Positions 52,232 through 60,320 are shown, counted from the stretch's first letter. The stretch is DNA of 64,000 bases from Thermoactinospora rubra (GCF_002093975.1 NZ_KZ084324.1:67606-131605), one strand, 5' to 3'. Notes: a model not told the origin generated them from the sequence alone. Numbers and translations are program-made.

Positions 52232-52456
52232 ATGATCCGAGGCCGTCTGGTGCTGGCCATCACGGGCATGGGTCCGTACTGTCTGGTGGCCTGGACCGAG
52301 GACCTGCGCCCCGGCCAGCGAGCGACCGCCCTGTGCACCGAGGAGGCGGTTGTGTACTCGCTGGGTGGAGAGCTGGTGGTGGCCCATCTCGGCGATCCGA
52401 TCCATCCCGCCTGCAGGAAGGCGGCAGGAGCTCGGCTGCGTCTTCCTGCCCCATAG
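52232..52456 (+). CDS. Small hypothetical protein
   Basis: 74 residues from the ATG at 52232 with AGGAGG just upstream. RGRLVLAITGMGPYCLVAWT, LCTEEAVVYSLGGELVVAHL, HPACRKAAGARLRLP. No recognised domain. Last clearly coupled member of the small-ORF chain. Confidence 0.6.
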   Translation: MIRGRLVLAITGMGPYCLVAWTEDLRPGQRATALCTEEAVVYSLGGELVVAHLGDPIHPACRKAAGARLRLPAP

Positions 52457-52748
52457 ACCGGCACGGCGGCGAGCGCCCCGTCCGCGGCTTTCGACGACCG
52501 GCCGCGGATGGCCCCGAGTCGGGACACCGCCCCCTGCGACGACTACGAGACCGCCAAGCGGTTCGAGAGCGCCGTCGACACTCCCGGTAGCGAGGAGCCC
52601 GGCAGGGGCGCCAGCCTTCGAGGAGGATGACCACGCCGCGCTGGAGGCCGCGAGGCAGACGGGACCGGACGGCAAAGTCCCGCGCAACAGGGGCGACTCA
52701 GCTGGAGCGAGAAGCCATGTTCCTACGCACGCCCGATGGACTACTCAC
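52457..52748. other. 292-base stretch with possible gene remnants
   Basis: No gene convinces. An ATG at 52508 reads 40 residues (MAPSRDTAPCDDYETAKRFE at the start) to a stop at 52630. The adjoining frame then reads PAFEEDDHAALEAARQTGPD as if a gene had shifted frame. No ribosome site supports either. Probably a decayed gene. Confidence 0.35.
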
Positions 52749-53066
52749 TCAGGCGGACTGCAACAGATGGACGCTGTCCTCCTCCGACAGACCCGCCGCG
52801 CGCAGCTGCCGGACGACGGCTCCGGCGTCGGCCAGCGCGTCGGCTGAGACCCCGGGCAGGTCGTAGACGTACTTGACGGTGATCGGGTGATCGGTAGGAA
52901 GGTCGAGCACGAAATGCTTGACCCCCTCGATTTCCTCACGGAGTTCGGCCAGCGTCTCAGCGGTCACGCCACCACCGGCAGGAGCATCCGGGAACGTGGC
53001 GCCCCAGACCGCGTGGCCGGAGTCGAGCGCCTGGCCACGAGTGATCTTGGCGAGCAGTGTGGTCAT
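52749..53066 (-). CDS. HicB-like small protein, possible antitoxin
   Basis: 105 residues. The order of strands and helix, LLAKITRGQALDSGHAVWGA, TFPDAPAGGGVTAETLAELR and EEIEGVKHFVLDL, resembles the HicB partial RNase-H fold. A C-terminal helical segment (LPGVSADALADAGAVVRQLR) could be a DNA-binding domain. Coupled by a 4-base overlap to the upstream 79-residue gene, as in type II toxin-antitoxin operons. Assignment is by pattern only. Confidence 0.5.
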   Translation of the reverse strand: MTTLLAKITRGQALDSGHAVWGATFPDAPAGGGVTAETLAELREEIEGVKHFVLDLPTDHPITVKYVYDLPGVSADALADAGAVVRQLRAAGLSEEDSVHLLQSA

Positions 53067-53302
53067 TGCAGCCAGTCCTTTCCGAAGATGTGCTCCAGCT
53101 TACGTTCGAGGTCGGCGATGACATCGGGATTGAGATGGCGTGTGGGGAGGATGGCGCGCCCGATGTTGATGTGAGCCTGGTCCCAGATCAGTAGCAGCAG
53201 CGCCGAGGACCTGGGGCTGGACTCGGCCAGCTCAACCCGCAGCCCCTTGTCGCGTGCAAGCTGGAAGATCCGGTCGCGGATCTCGGGATAGGCGCTCAGC
53301 AC
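53063..53302 (-). CDS. Small protein upstream of HicB-like gene, possible toxin partner
   Basis: 79 residues from a GTG at 53302 with no clear ribosome site. The frame stays open upstream without a normal start, so the N-terminus is uncertain. YPEIRDRIFQLARDKGLRVE, LAESSPRSSALLLLIWDQAH, LNPDVIADLERKLEHIFGKD. It is not HicA-like in sequence. It overlaps the HicB-like gene by 4 bases. No known family recognised. Confidence 0.5.
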   Translation of the reverse strand: MLSAYPEIRDRIFQLARDKGLRVELAESSPRSSALLLLIWDQAHINIGRAILPTRHLNPDVIADLERKLEHIFGKDWLQ

Positions 53303-53375
53303 GCCGTCACGGTAGCCAGAGGCGCCGACAATCTTCGCTGATTCGCCAAGGCGAGACCTACTCGGACTCGTTTGC

Positions 53376-53840
53376 TTACGACCACGGGAGAGTCTTCGGA
53401 ATGCCAGGGCGGTTGGCGCATGCGCCCGCGACGCCGAGGAGCGGCCCGAACAGCAGGCTCACCGCCGCCCACTGGCGGATCTCCGGCCAGTACATGTCGA
53501 AGGGGGCGTTCTCGAGCAGGGAGTCCATGCCGTAGTGCGCCATGAGCGCCGCGACGAGGGCCGCCACGCCACCGGCGGCGGCTCTCGCCCACGCCCTGCC
53601 GTTGCGCGAGCTGCGCAGGTCGACCGCCCAACCGACGATCACCGCCAGCGCCGCCCAGGACCAGCCGAGGTCCACCAGCAGGCTGGCCCACTGCGCGATC
53701 TCCCCCACCCACGCCCAGCCCGACCGGGCGACGGGCTCGCCGAGCGTCCCGTAGGGGGAGGACACGTCGTTGACCAGCGACGTCGAGGCGCCGGAGCATG
53801 CGCCGGAGGTGGCCGCGCCCAACACCGCCTTCACGGTCAT
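53376..53840 (-). CDS. Integral membrane protein of unknown function
   Basis: 154 residues with four hydrophobic segments: AVLGAATSGACSGASTSLV, LLVDLGWSWAALAVIVGWAV, AAAGGVAALVAALMAHYGM and WAAVSLLFGPLLGVAGACA. The layout resembles DUF6518 proteins but the match is weak. Divergent from the aldo/keto reductase and outside the small-ORF island. Confidence 0.65.
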   Translation of the reverse strand: MTVKAVLGAATSGACSGASTSLVNDVSSPYGTLGEPVARSGWAWVGEIAQWASLLVDLGWSWAALAVIVGWAVDLRSSRNGRAWARAAAGGVAALVAALMAHYGMDSLLENAPFDMYWPEIRQWAAVSLLFGPLLGVAGACANRPGIPKTLPWS

Positions 53841-53932
53841 TTCTCGGTGATCGCCTTTCGGGGTTCGGGTCCGGGGAATGATCTCACGAGGCGGGCACGC
53901 GGTACTGTGAGCGCTGACGGAGGGGGCCGATC

Positions 53933-54907
53933 GTGGAGCAGCGCGTACTGGGCAGGACAGGCAGGACCGTCGGCGTGGTGGGGCTCGGCACCTGGCAGCT
54001 GGGGGCCGACTGGGGCGAGGTGAGCGAGCGCGAGGCCCTCGCCACCCTGGAGGCCGCGGTCGACGCCGGTGTGACGTTCCTGGACACCGCCGACGTGTAC
54101 GGCGACGGCCGCAGCGAGCAGATCATCGGCAAGCTGCTCGCGAGGCGTTCCGGGCTGACCGTGGCGACCAAGATGGGCCGGCGCGCGCCGCTGGACCCCG
54201 CGCTGTACACGCTGGAGAACTTCCGCGCCTGGACCGGCCGCTCGCGCGCCAACCTCGGCGTCGACACGATCGACCTGGTCCAGCTGCACTGCCCGCCCAC
54301 GGCGGTGTACTCCGACGACGCCGTCTACGACGCACTCGACACGCTGGTCGCGGAGGGCGTCATCGCGGCGTACGGCGTGAGCGTGGAGACGTGCGACGAG
54401 GCGCTCACCGCGATCGCCCGGCCCAACGTCGCCACCGTGCAGATCATCCTCAACGCCTTCCGACTCAAGCCGCTGGAGCGGGTCCTGCCCGCGGCCAGGC
54501 AGGCCGGGGTCGGGATCATCGCCAGGGTGCCGCTGGCCAGCGGCCTGCTGTCGGGCAAGTACGACGAGCACACGACGTTCCCGGACGACGACCACCGGAC
54601 CTACAACCGGGAAGGCCAGGCCTTCGACGTCGGGGAGACGTTCTCGGGCGTCGACTTCCGCACCGGCCTGGAGGCGGTACGGCGGCTGCGTCCCCACGTG
54701 CCCGAGGGGCTGACGATGGCGCAGTTCGCGCTGCGCTGGGTGATCGACCAGCCGGGGGTGAGCGTGGTGATCCCGGGCGCGCGCAACCCGGGACAGGCCA
54801 GGGCGAACACCGAGCTCGGAGACCGGCCGCTGCCGCCCGGGGCGCTGCGTGCCGTACAGGAGGTCTACGACGAGCTGATCCGGCCGCAGGTGCACCACCG
54901 CTGGTGA
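53933..54907 (+). CDS. Aldo/keto reductase
   Basis: 324-residue NADPH-dependent TIM-barrel oxidoreductase. Catalytic tetrad visible: Asp in TFLDTADVYGDGRSEQIIGK, Tyr in the same segment, Lys in LTVATKMGRRAP, His in DLVQLHCPPTAVY. C-terminal NADP-binding VSVVIPGARNPGQARANT. GTG start at 53933. Physiological substrate unknown. Followed by a hairpin. Confidence 0.93.
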   Translation: MEQRVLGRTGRTVGVVGLGTWQLGADWGEVSEREALATLEAAVDAGVTFLDTADVYGDGRSEQIIGKLLARRSGLTVATKMGRRAPLDPALYTLENFRAWTGRSRANLGVDTIDLVQLHCPPTAVYSDDAVYDALDTLVAEGVIAAYGVSVETCDEALTAIARPNVATVQIILNAFRLKPLERVLPAARQAGVGIIARVPLASGLLSGKYDEHTTFPDDDHRTYNREGQAFDVGETFSGVDFRTGLEAVRRLRPHVPEGLTMAQFALRWVIDQPGVSVVIPGARNPGQARANTELGDRPLPPGALRAVQEVYDELIRPQVHHRW

Positions 54908-55011
54908 CCGGCTCGTGACCTTCGGCGGTGACACTGGGCGGCATGCGAATGCTGGCGCTCGCCGTCGAAGACGCAGGAGCAGCGGCTGAGGGCGGACGCC
55001 TGGAACGCGCA

Positions 55012-55046
55012 AGAGGGGCCCCGCCCCCCGGGCGGCCGGCCCCTCT
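55012..55046. terminator. Hairpin between convergent genes
   Basis: AGAGGGGCC (55012-55020) and GGCCCCTCT (55038-55046) with a GC-rich loop, in the 151-base gap between the aldo/keto reductase and the convergent 98-residue gene. No T-run. The rest of the gap holds no gene. Confidence 0.6.
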
Positions 55047-55058
55047 CCCGATGAGGCG

Positions 55059-55355
55059 TCAGTTGGGCAGTTCGAGCACCCGGGCGTGGAGGATGGACCG
55101 CTGGTGCAGCGCCGCACGCAGGGCCCGGTGGAGGCCGTCCTCCAGGTAGAGCTCGCCGCGCCACTGCACGACGTGGGGGAACAGGTCGCCGTAGAAGGTG
55201 GAATCGGCGGCGAGCAGCGAGTGCAGGTCGAGCATGGCCTTCGTCGTGATCAACGAGTCCAGCCTGACCTGCCTCGGCGGTATCTGGGCCCACTCCCGGT
55301 TCGTCAGCCCGTGCTCGGGATACGGACGTCCATCGCCGACCAACTTAAAAATCAC
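55059..55355 (-). CDS. Conserved actinobacterial protein with DGLHR motif
   Basis: 98 residues from a GTG at 55355 (MIFKLVGDGRPYPEHGLTNR); a TTG at 55376 is less likely. Sequence: PPRQVRLDSLITTKAMLDLH, FYGDLFPHVVQWRGELYLED, GLHRALRAALHQRSILHARV. The DGLHR segment resembles the DGxHR box of the ParB/sulfiredoxin fold. Function unknown, but widespread as a single-copy gene in actinomycetes. Confidence 0.7.
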   Translation of the reverse strand: MIFKLVGDGRPYPEHGLTNREWAQIPPRQVRLDSLITTKAMLDLHSLLAADSTFYGDLFPHVVQWRGELYLEDGLHRALRAALHQRSILHARVLELPN

Positions 55356-55424
55356 CTCATCGAGTTTAGGAGACAATCCGTTACTCCGCTCTCACTCCTC
55401 TCAGGAGGGCCCTCGGGGGATCTT

Positions 55425-56231
55425 TCAGCAGGCGTTGGGGTCGCCGGTCTCGTAGCCGGTGCGGAAGGCCTTGACGCGCTGCTCGGAGGAGCCGTGCGTG
55501 AAGGACTCGGGGTCCACCCTGCCCTGGGTGCGCTGCTGGATCCGGTCGTCGCCGACGGCCGCCGCGGCGTCGATGGCCTGGGCGATTTCGTCCTGGGTGA
55601 AGGGCTTTTCGTAGAAGTTCGTCTCGACGGCGTTGTTCGCCCACACGCCCGCGTAGCAGTCGGCCTGGAGCTCGGTCTGTACGGAGTTGCCCGACCGCAG
55701 CGCGCCGGTGAGGTTCTGGACGTGGTGACCGTACTCGTGGGCGATCACGTAGGCTTGGGCGAACGGCCCGCCCCTGGCGCCGAACTGCGACTGGAGCTGG
55801 TCGAAGAAGCCGAGGTCGAGGTAGACGTGCCGGTCGGCCGGGCAGTAGAACGGGCCTACCGCCGAGCTGGCCGAGCCGCAGCCGGTCTGGACGCCGCCGG
55901 TGAACAGCGTGGTCTTGGCGGGCTGGTAGCCGTCGACGGTCTGTCCCCAGTACGCCTGGATGCTGTTGACCACGCCGACGACGCGGCACTTCTCCGACTG
56001 GTCGGCGTCGCGTCCGGTCTTGCATTGCTGCCTGAGGTCGGAGGTCGGCTGGAGCCCGGCCGGCTGCTCTCCGCCGCCTCCGCCGATGTTGCCCAGGACC
56101 AGGGCGATGATGAGCGCGATGATGCCCGTGATGCCGCCGCCGATGGCGATGCCGCCGCCCGGGAAGCCCCTGCGCCCGCCGACGTCCTCCACCTGTGATG
56201 TATCGAGTTCAGCCTGATCCCTGAAGTCCAT
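55425..56231 (-). CDS. YpfJ-type neutral zinc metallopeptidase
   Basis: 268 residues. A cytoplasmic basic/acidic N-terminus and a Gly-rich hydrophobic span ([20 protein letters not shown]) precede an extracytoplasmic peptidase. Active site [13 protein letters not shown] (HExxH) and the third-ligand region [14 protein letters not shown]. Cys residues ([26 protein letters not shown]) suggest disulfides outside the cell. Substrate unknown. Confidence 0.9.
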   Translation of the reverse strand: MDFRDQAELDTSQVEDVGGRRGFPGGGIAIGGGITGIIALIIALVLGNIGGGGGEQPAGLQPTSDLRQQCKTGRDADQSEKCRVVGVVNSIQAYWGQTVDGYQPAKTTLFTGGVQTGCGSASSAVGPFYCPADRHVYLDLGFFDQLQSQFGARGGPFAQAYVIAHEYGHHVQNLTGALRSGNSVQTELQADCYAGVWANNAVETNFYEKPFTQDEIAQAIDAAAAVGDDRIQQRTQGRVDPESFTHGSSEQRVKAFRTGYETGDPNAC

Positions 56232-56365
56232 GGCCGACGTCCTTTCTCGGGATGCCTCCCCTGCTTCCCGAAAAGGCCGCCGAGATGCCGCCGGCGCCTT
56301 CCACCTGTCAGGAGAGCACCATGGGCCACCAAATGCTACGGAAAGTGGTCGGATACGCTTGAGCG

Positions 56366-57007
56366 ATGATCGGCGGATTGATCGGTATTGCCCTGGTCTC
56401 GCTGGGCATGGTGCTGACCCCGGGGCCCAACATGATCTACCTGGTCTCCCGGTCGATCACGCAGGGCCGGCGCGCCGGGCTGATCTCGTTGTCGGGCGTG
56501 TTCATGGGCTTTTCCATCTATCTGCTCGCCACCTGTCTCGGCCTGACGGCGATCTTCGCGCTCGTGCCGGCGGCGTACACGGCGCTCAAGCTGGCGGGCG
56601 CCGCCTACCTGATGTGGCTGGCGTGGAAGACGATCAGGCCGGGCGGCGCCTCGGCGTTCGAGCCCAGGCAGCTGGAGCCCGTCTCCTCGCGCCGGCTGTT
56701 CTCCATGGGGTTGCTGACCTGCCTGCTCAACCCCAAGATCGCGATTCTCTACATGTCGCTGCTGCCGCAGTTCGTGGACCCGCACGCGGGCAGCGTCCTG
56801 CTGCAGAGCCTGGCCCTGGGATCGGTGCAGATCCTCGTCGGCACCACCGTCAACGGGCTGATCGCGGTCTCGGCGGGCACGCTGGCCGCCTTCCTGGCCG
56901 CCCGCCCGGCGTGGCTGCGCGTCCAGCGGTACGTGACCGGCACCGTCCTGGGCGGCATGGCCGTCCACATGGCGACCGACCGGTCCAAGGCCCTCGCTGC
57001 AACCTGA
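56366..57007 (+). CDS. LysE family amino-acid exporter
   Basis: 213 residues, about six spans. Signature near the start: [20 protein letters not shown] and [20 protein letters not shown]. Then [20 protein letters not shown] and [20 protein letters not shown]. Exports amino acids or their analogues. Convergent with the methyltransferase gene, 4 bases apart. Confidence 0.93.
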   Translation: MIGGLIGIALVSLGMVLTPGPNMIYLVSRSITQGRRAGLISLSGVFMGFSIYLLATCLGLTAIFALVPAAYTALKLAGAAYLMWLAWKTIRPGGASAFEPRQLEPVSSRRLFSMGLLTCLLNPKIAILYMSLLPQFVDPHAGSVLLQSLALGSVQILVGTTVNGLIAVSAGTLAAFLAARPAWLRVQRYVTGTVLGGMAVHMATDRSKALAAT

Positions 57008-57011
57008 TCAG

Positions 57012-57767
57012 TCAGCGTGCGGGCTTCCGGGCGACCACGTAGACGCGCGGCAGCGAGTCCGGAACCTCGGCCAGCGGCGTGAGGAGGTCGTCCGGAGCCG
57101 CGACGTAGACGTCGCTCCAGCCGATCTCCGCCATGTCCTTCAGCGTCCGGTCGAGGTCGACGACGATGTTCCGCATCGTGGTCTCGAACCGGTCGTAGCG
57201 TCCGTCCTCCGCGCGCACCACGCCGGAGATGCGGTAGAACCCCACTCCCTCGTCCTCGTTGAGCGCGCCACGGAAGATCAGCATCGCCTCCTCGGTGTCG
57301 CGGACGGTCAGCTGGTTCATGCCGCGCAGGCCCTTGCGCGTGGCCAGGTCGAAGGCGAACAGCCCGCCGGGGGAGACCGCGCGGAAGGCGCAGCGCAGGT
57401 AGGCGGCGATCTGGCCGGCGTCGCGTAGGTGGTTCGGGATGTCGTAGGTCGAGATCGCGAAAGGGAAGGCGTCGTCGAGCTCGAAGTCGGTGGCGTCGCC
57501 CTGGCGCAGCTCCACGCCGTCACCCAGCCGTACCCGGGCGCGGGCCAGCATCGCCGCCGACCGGTCCAGCCCGGTGACGCGGAAGCCCGCGCCGAGGAAG
57601 CGCTCGGCCACGATGCCGGTGCCGCAGCCGATGTCCAGCAGCCGCCGCGGACCCGGCGGGCGCACGGCCTCGTGCAGCCGCAGCAGGGCCGTCGCCGCCC
57701 GCGCCGGGTAAGGGTGCCAGAACGTGTCGTAGGCCTGCGCGAACCCCTCGACGTACGACTCTTTCAC
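57012..57767 (-). CDS. SAM-dependent methyltransferase, class I
   Basis: 251 residues from a GTG at 57767 after AAGGAGCCC. Rossmann motif I LLDIGCGTGIVAERFLGAGF, motif II VTGLDRSAAMLARARVRL, motif III GVELRQGDATDF. The C-terminal part has RISGVVRAEDGRYDRFETTM and WSDVYVAAPDDLLTPLAEVP. Substrate unknown. Last gene of the aldolase-MFS-methyltransferase operon, coupled to the MFS gene by a GTGA overlap. Confidence 0.9.
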   Translation of the reverse strand: MKESYVEGFAQAYDTFWHPYPARAATALLRLHEAVRPPGPRRLLDIGCGTGIVAERFLGAGFRVTGLDRSAAMLARARVRLGDGVELRQGDATDFELDDAFPFAISTYDIPNHLRDAGQIAAYLRCAFRAVSPGGLFAFDLATRKGLRGMNQLTVRDTEEAMLIFRGALNEDEGVGFYRISGVVRAEDGRYDRFETTMRNIVVDLDRTLKDMAEIGWSDVYVAAPDDLLTPLAEVPDSLPRVYVVARKPAR

Positions 57768-59008
57768 GGTTGGGCTCCTTCGTCGTCCGCGGTCAGATCC
57801 CGTACGGCCGGCAGCGCCAGCACGGCGAGGCCGGCGACGATCATCATCGAGCCGAGCACGAGCAGGGTCGGCTGCGGCCCCAGGCCGTGGGCCGCCCATC
57901 CGGCGGCCATCACGCCCACGGGCTGGAGCGAGTGGGCGACCAGGTGCTCGTAGGAGTTGACGCGCGACAGCGACTCCTGCGGCACCTCGCGCTGGACCGT
58001 GGTCTCCCACAGCACGCCGAAGACGTCGAGCGCCACCCCGGAGGCGAACGCCGCGACGGCCGTCACCGCGAGCGGCGCGCCCAGGCCCAGCGTCAGCAAC
58101 GGCAGGGCGAGGAACGGCGTGGCCAGCAACGCGGCGGCGACCGGTCGGCGGGGCCGCAGCCGCAGGGCGACCGCCACCCCGGCCATCATGCCGAGCGCGT
58201 AACCGGTCATGACCGCCGACCAGGCCACCGGCCCGCCCAGCCGCTCGCGCGCCACCACCGGGCCGAGCATGCCGAACCCCGCCGTCGACGCGACGTTGAT
58301 GAACGCGGCGGCCGCCACGGTCGACCACAGCCACGGGCGGCTCGTGAACTCCCGCCAGCCGCGGCCGAGGTCGCCGATCACCGAACGGCTCCGCGTACGG
58401 GCCGCCGGGGGCAGGCGCACGAGCCCGAGCAGCGCGGCGGCGAGGAAGTACGTGGCGGCGTCGAGCGCCAGGGCGACCCCCGGGCCGAGGAGCGCCACCG
58501 TGGCCCCGGCCCCGGCCAGGCCGGCGACGCGCGCGGCGTTCGCGCCCAGGCGCAGGCAGCCGTTGGCCTGCTGGAGCCGGTCGCGTCCCGCCGCCTCGGC
58601 GACCGCCCCGCTCAGCGAGGGCAGCAGCAGGGCGCTCGCCGTACCGGAGACGAAGGCGCATGCGGCCAGCGCGGGCAGCGGCGCCCAGCCGGACAGGAGC
58701 ATCGCGGCCAGGCCCGCGTAGGCCAGCCCGGACAGCAGCTCGGCGGCGACGAGCACGCGGTAGCGGGGGAAGCGGTCGCCGACGACGCCGCCGAAGAGCA
58801 GAAGCGCCAGCTGCGGGACCGTCTGGGCGGCCAGGACGGCCGACAGCGTGGCGGGGGTCGCGCCGGGCAGGGCGAGCACGCCGAAGGCGATGGCGATGGG
58901 ACCGAAGGCGTTGCCCAGCACCGAGACGGTCCGCCCGGCGAACAGCAGCCAGAACCTGGGCGGCAGCCCGGTCACGGTCGCGGCAGGCCTCGTGGCGGGC
59001 GCGGTCAC
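57764..59008 (-). CDS. MFS transporter
   Basis: 414 residues from a GTG at 59008 that overlaps the preceding stop. Twelve spans, with GVVGDRFPRYRVLVAAELLS between spans 2 and 3 and a second-half segment FGVLWETTVQREVPQESLSR. Resembles the enterobactin-exporter-like efflux branch. The substrate could be the product or substrate of the PLP enzyme and methyltransferase encoded with it (inference). Confidence 0.88.
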   Translation of the reverse strand: MTAPATRPAATVTGLPPRFWLLFAGRTVSVLGNAFGPIAIAFGVLALPGATPATLSAVLAAQTVPQLALLLFGGVVGDRFPRYRVLVAAELLSGLAYAGLAAMLLSGWAPLPALAACAFVSGTASALLLPSLSGAVAEAAGRDRLQQANGCLRLGANAARVAGLAGAGATVALLGPGVALALDAATYFLAAALLGLVRLPPAARTRSRSVIGDLGRGWREFTSRPWLWSTVAAAAFINVASTAGFGMLGPVVARERLGGPVAWSAVMTGYALGMMAGVAVALRLRPRRPVAAALLATPFLALPLLTLGLGAPLAVTAVAAFASGVALDVFGVLWETTVQREVPQESLSRVNSYEHLVAHSLQPVGVMAAGWAAHGLGPQPTLLVLGSMMIVAGLAVLALPAVRDLTADDEGAQP

Positions 59009-59958
59009 CCGCGGTCCGGTCTGGCCAGCGGGCGCCACACGTCCACGACCTCGCCGCCGTCCACCACCGTGATCTCGACGTCCTGCACGGCCAGGCGCTT
59101 GGCCAGCGGGCACACGTGGGCGGGCAGCAGCCGTTCCCCGTCGCGCACCGCGACCGTCTCCGGATCCCAGGGCTGGGCGCACCCGTCGAGCAGGGCGGCG
59201 TCGGCCACGCTGATCGCCACGTCGGCCGGCCCGCAGTACCCGGCCGCGGCCAGGCCGCCGTCGAGCGTCGCGTACGCGCCTGCGGTGATCTCGGTGATGC
59301 CCGGTACGGCCAGCGCTCCGGCGGCCGTGGGGGTGCCGCCCGCGCACACCGTGGGGCACGGGATGCCCTCCGCGCGGATGGCCTCGGCGACCTCGACGAG
59401 GCGGACCGCGTGGCGCCTGCCGTACTCGACGCGGTCTTCGATGTCCTCCCACGTCGCGGGGGCGCTGTAGCCGGAGACGCCGTCGAGCCGTACGCCGGGG
59501 GTCTTCTCGATGAGCCTGGCCAGGGGGAGGACCGCGTCGGCCGGCGTGTGGCGCAGGTCGATGCGCAGGCCGATCTCGACGCCGTGCCGGGCGGCGGTGC
59601 TCGCGACGCCGGCGACCGTCTCGGCGTCGTCGACGTGGACGGCGAAGCTCCGCAGCTCGGCGGCGGCCCTGGCGTACAGCGGCCGGCGCCACTCCTCGCG
59701 CCACGGCCACGACAGGACCACGTCCGCCGCGTCGCCCAGGGCGAGCCCGGCGTTGACGGTCTGGACCGACACGCCGACGGCGCCGGCCTCCAGCTGCAGG
59801 CGGGAGAGCTCGATGGTGCGGTGCGCCTTGGTGTGGGCGCGTACGGCGACGCCGGCCTCGGCGGCGGCCGCGTGGAAGCGCCGGATGTTCGCCCTCGTGC
59901 GGCCGAGGTCGACCGTCACCCTCGCGGACACCGCGCCCCCTTCGCCGTGAACCGTCAC
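59005..59958 (-). CDS. PLP enzyme of the D-threonine aldolase / D-serine dehydratase (DSD1-like) family
   Basis: 317 residues. Fold-type III (alanine-racemase-like barrel): N-terminal VTVDLGRTRANIRRFHAAAA then the PLP lysine in VAVRAHTKAHRTIELSRLQ. Zinc-ligand segment LLPAHVCPLAKRL near the C-terminus matches the His/Cys metal site of eukaryotic-type D-serine dehydratase. Other conserved parts: VCAGGTPTAAG and ITAGAYATLDG. The predicted reaction is cleavage or dehydration of a D-beta-hydroxy amino acid. First enzyme of the operon, preceded by a short leader ORF. Confidence 0.88.
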   Translation of the reverse strand: MTVHGEGGAVSARVTVDLGRTRANIRRFHAAAAEAGVAVRAHTKAHRTIELSRLQLEAGAVGVSVQTVNAGLALGDAADVVLSWPWREEWRRPLYARAAAELRSFAVHVDDAETVAGVASTAARHGVEIGLRIDLRHTPADAVLPLARLIEKTPGVRLDGVSGYSAPATWEDIEDRVEYGRRHAVRLVEVAEAIRAEGIPCPTVCAGGTPTAAGALAVPGITEITAGAYATLDGGLAAAGYCGPADVAISVADAALLDGCAQPWDPETVAVRDGERLLPAHVCPLAKRLAVQDVEITVVDGGEVVDVWRPLARPDRG

Positions 59959-60019
59959 ATGGGAGAGGCGACGCGCCAGACGCCGCGAACCGGCGCCGGC
60001 GCGTCGCGATGAGCGGACG

Positions 60020-60055
60020 TCAGACGTCTTCCGGCGGGTCCAGGCAAGGCTCCAT
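60020..60055 (-). CDS. Eleven-residue leader ORF
   Basis: ATG at 60055 preceded by AGAGGAACCCGCC reads MEPCLDPPEDV and stops at 60020, 62 bases before the PLP-aldolase start. No family known. The spacing and ribosome site suggest a translated leader or a tiny peptide product. It is too short to prove coding. Confidence 0.4.
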   Translation of the reverse strand: MEPCLDPPEDV

Positions 60056-60120
60056 GGCGGGTTCCTCTCTGTGCGGTGATTGAGGACGTTGTGGAGCCTA
60101 GACAGCGCTTTCCCAGACGA

Positions 60121-60156
60121 TCAAGATCTTGACTTTTGCCGACATTTCGGGTCAAG
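60121..60156 (-). promoter_or_regulatory. Candidate operator/promoter of the aldolase operon
   Basis: TCAAGATCTTGA (60121-60132) is a perfect 12-base palindrome, and CTTGAC (60128-60133) with GTCAAG (60151-60156) forms an overlapping dyad. The minus-strand TTGACC at 60155-60150 could be a -35. Located 66 to 101 bases upstream of the leader ORF. Confidence 0.45.
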
Positions 60157-60189
60157 AACCTGACGTGCGAGAACACGGGCGGACACGCC

Positions 60190-60227
60190 AGAGGGGCCGT
60201 GCCGATCGCGATCGGCACGGCCCCTCT
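60190..60227 (-). terminator. Perfect 38-bp palindrome after tRNA-Ser(GGA)
   Basis: Two 19-base arms with no loop and no mismatch, beginning AGAGGGGCCGTGCCGATCG. It starts 8 bases beyond the tRNA 3' end on the minus strand and has no T-run. Interpreted as an I-shaped terminator of the tRNA and possibly also of readthrough toward the aldolase operon. Confidence 0.75.
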
Positions 60228-60235
60228 GGAACCGG

Positions 60236-60320
60236 CGGAGGATGGGGGATTTGAACCCCCGATAGGTTGCCCTATACACGCTTTCCAAGCGTGCGCCCTC
60301 GGCCACTAGGCGAATCCTCC
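60236..60320 (-). tRNA. tRNA-Ser(GGA)
   Basis: 85 bases without encoded CCA. Acceptor GGAGGAT pairs with ATCCTCC, discriminator G. Anticodon stem CACGC/GCGTG with loop TTGGAAA, so the anticodon is GGA (complement at 60284-60286; codon UCC). Long variable arm and T-arm GGGGGTTCAAATCCCCC confirm serine type II structure. Confidence 0.95.

Noticed and set aside
52627..52866. 79-residue gene on the plus strand
   Set aside because: Its second half is antisense to the HicB-like gene and its first half is Arg-rich low-quality reading, despite an AGGAGG upstream.
48631..53375. Integrative element with tRNA attachment duplication
   Set aside because: No integrase, excisionase or replication gene, and no copy of the tRNA 3' end was found at the right side, so only an island of unknown mobility is claimed.
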